DNA of 6,764 nucleotides from Lachnospiraceae bacterium (GTDB taxonomy: Bacteria; Bacillota; Clostridia; Lachnospirales; Lachnospiraceae), in assembly GCA_900770535.1 (NCBI GenBank), contig CAAHDV010000132.1:1-6764 (forward strand), read 5' to 3'. The notes beneath the pieces were generated by a model. That model was not told the DNA's origin. It saw only the letters and a program-made list of their open reading frames with translations, and did no database searches. Of the stretch, positions 6,476 to 6,764 are shown piece after piece (position 1 is the first letter of the stretch; each line of letters opens with the position of its first letter). Both the position numbers and the translations under genes were made by a program.

Positions 6476-6703
6476 TTAGTCCTCTTCGTATCCGTTCGGA
6501 TTGTTCTTCTGCCATCTCCAGGAATCTTCGCACATCTCCCGGATGCCATATTTTGCTTTCCAGCCAAGCTCCCGCTCGGCCTTGGAGGAATCTGCGTAGC
6601 ACTGCGGCACATCGCCCGCACGGCGCTCCTTGAATACGTAGTTAATCTTTAAATGGTTAGCCTCCTCAAAGGCATTGATGACATCGAGGACGCTGTAGCC
6701 AAC
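6476..6703 (-). CDS. galE: UDP-glucose 4-epimerase, C-terminal fragment
   Basis: GalE interconverts UDP-glucose and UDP-galactose (Leloir pathway, exopolysaccharide precursors) as an NAD-dependent cytoplasmic SDR enzyme of about 335-340 residues. Only the last ~75 residues are here. VGYSVLDVINAFEEAN, then RRAGDVPQCYADSSKAEREL, LGW, MCEDSWRWQ and NPNGY match the GalE C terminus closely. The RR-x-GD segment corresponds to the UDP-binding arginine region in the E. coli enzyme. The stop is TAA at 6478..6476, convergent with the DUF4364-type gene across 31 bp. The reading frame stays open to the window end. Upstream of about 6704, however, the translation (RRRIAEVVQKAGAEQDRC) bears no likeness to the expected Y-N-L-G-x-G strand, so the GalE part ends inside the window. 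This could be an assembly junction or a real rearrangement. Confidence 0.85.
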   Translation of the reverse strand, partial: VGYSVLDVINAFEEANHLKINYVFKERRAGDVPQCYADSSKAERELGWKAKYGIREMCEDSWRWQKNNPNGYEED

Positions 6704-6709
6704 GCATCG

Positions 6710-6754
6710 GTCCTGCTCTGCGCCGGCCTTTTGCACGACCTCGGCAATCCGCCG
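6710..6754 (+). other. Fragment resembling the HD motif of a dGTP triphosphohydrolase
   Basis: Plus-strand frame 6710-6754 reads VLLCAGLLHDLGNPP. The H-D metal-binding dyad within LLHD(I/L)GNPP is a hallmark of dGTPase (dgt) HD domains, where FGH normally follows. Here Ala-Gln-Ser follows instead, exactly where the terminal inverted repeat starts. The piece is only 15 codons, lacks a start and stop, and runs antisense to the apparent galE frame extension. I read it as a foreign fragment joined to galE, not as a gene in place. The match is from memory of the family motif. Confidence 0.45.
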
Positions 6755-6764
6755 GCGCAGAGCA
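6714..6764. repeat. Perfect 14-bp inverted repeat ending at the window edge
   Basis: TGCTCTGCGCCGGC (6714-6727) is the exact reverse complement of GCCGGCGCAGAGCA (6751-6764), with 23 nt between. The right arm stops at the last base of the window, so the repeat may be longer. A GC-rich fold-back at a sequence end is typical of a chimeric read or contig-end artefact. No T-run follows that would make it a terminator for either strand within the window. Confidence 0.85.

Noticed and set aside
6399..6621. Two ~66-codon minus-strand frames overlapping the galE end and the terminator
   Set aside because: They run out of frame through the GalE fragment and the terminator hairpin. The GalE frame explains this stretch fully.
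6714..6764. Terminal inverted repeat as a transposon end or transcription terminator
   Set aside because: There is no transposase sequence or target-site duplication, and no T-run beside the arms within the window. The right arm ends at the last base and interrupts a conserved HD motif, which fits an assembly fold-back better.
1..6764. CRISPR array, prophage, insertion sequence or toxin-antitoxin genes
   Set aside because: No regularly spaced repeats, transposase, integrase or toxin-like small genes were seen on either strand.

Overview
The window looks like a piece of a Clostridia genome, most likely Lachnospiraceae. The evidence is the set of families recognised by eye: a DUF4364-type winged-helix protein, and a large DUF5717-like protein followed by a DUF5716-like protein and a TPR protein. 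Purine-rich AGAGG-type Shine-Dalgarno sites and a roughly half-GC base composition fit this. The window starts inside one tRNA gene, and its right end has a suspicious junction and a terminal inverted repeat, so it may be a complete short contig from a draft or metagenomic assembly.

Layout from left to right. Positions 1-100 (minus strand) hold the 5' end of a second tRNA and a complete tRNA-Val(UAC), with its own strong promoter at 142-170. Positions 205-5726 (minus strand) hold a tightly packed three-gene operon read right to left: a 1158-residue DUF5717-like protein, a 408-residue DUF5716-like protein starting 9 nt later, and a 270-residue TPR protein that overlaps its predecessor by 4 nt (ATGA). 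Positions 5727-5913 are a divergent intergenic region with back-to-back promoters, a palindrome lying between and across them, and a possibly structured leader for the operon. Positions 5914-6444 (plus strand) encode the DUF4364-type putative regulator, with a terminator whose hairpin contains the stop codon. Positions 6476-6703 (minus strand) are the last ~75 residues of UDP-glucose 4-epimerase (galE). Beyond about 6704 the galE similarity stops. There the opposite strand reads like the HD signature of a dGTP triphosphohydrolase, and the last 14 bases are an exact reverse complement of 6714-6727.

The most interesting system is the three-gene operon. The 408-residue protein can be aligned by eye along its whole length with the Hsp70/DnaK architecture (nucleotide-binding domain plus substrate-binding beta domain). 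Its phosphate-binding loops have lost their glycines and threonine, and the alpha-helical lid is absent. It sits between a giant protein of duplicated beta domains plus alpha-solenoid and a TPR protein, which suggests a degenerate Hsp70-like protein with its own scaffold and adaptor. Its function is unknown, and this assignment is inference from sequence patterns only.
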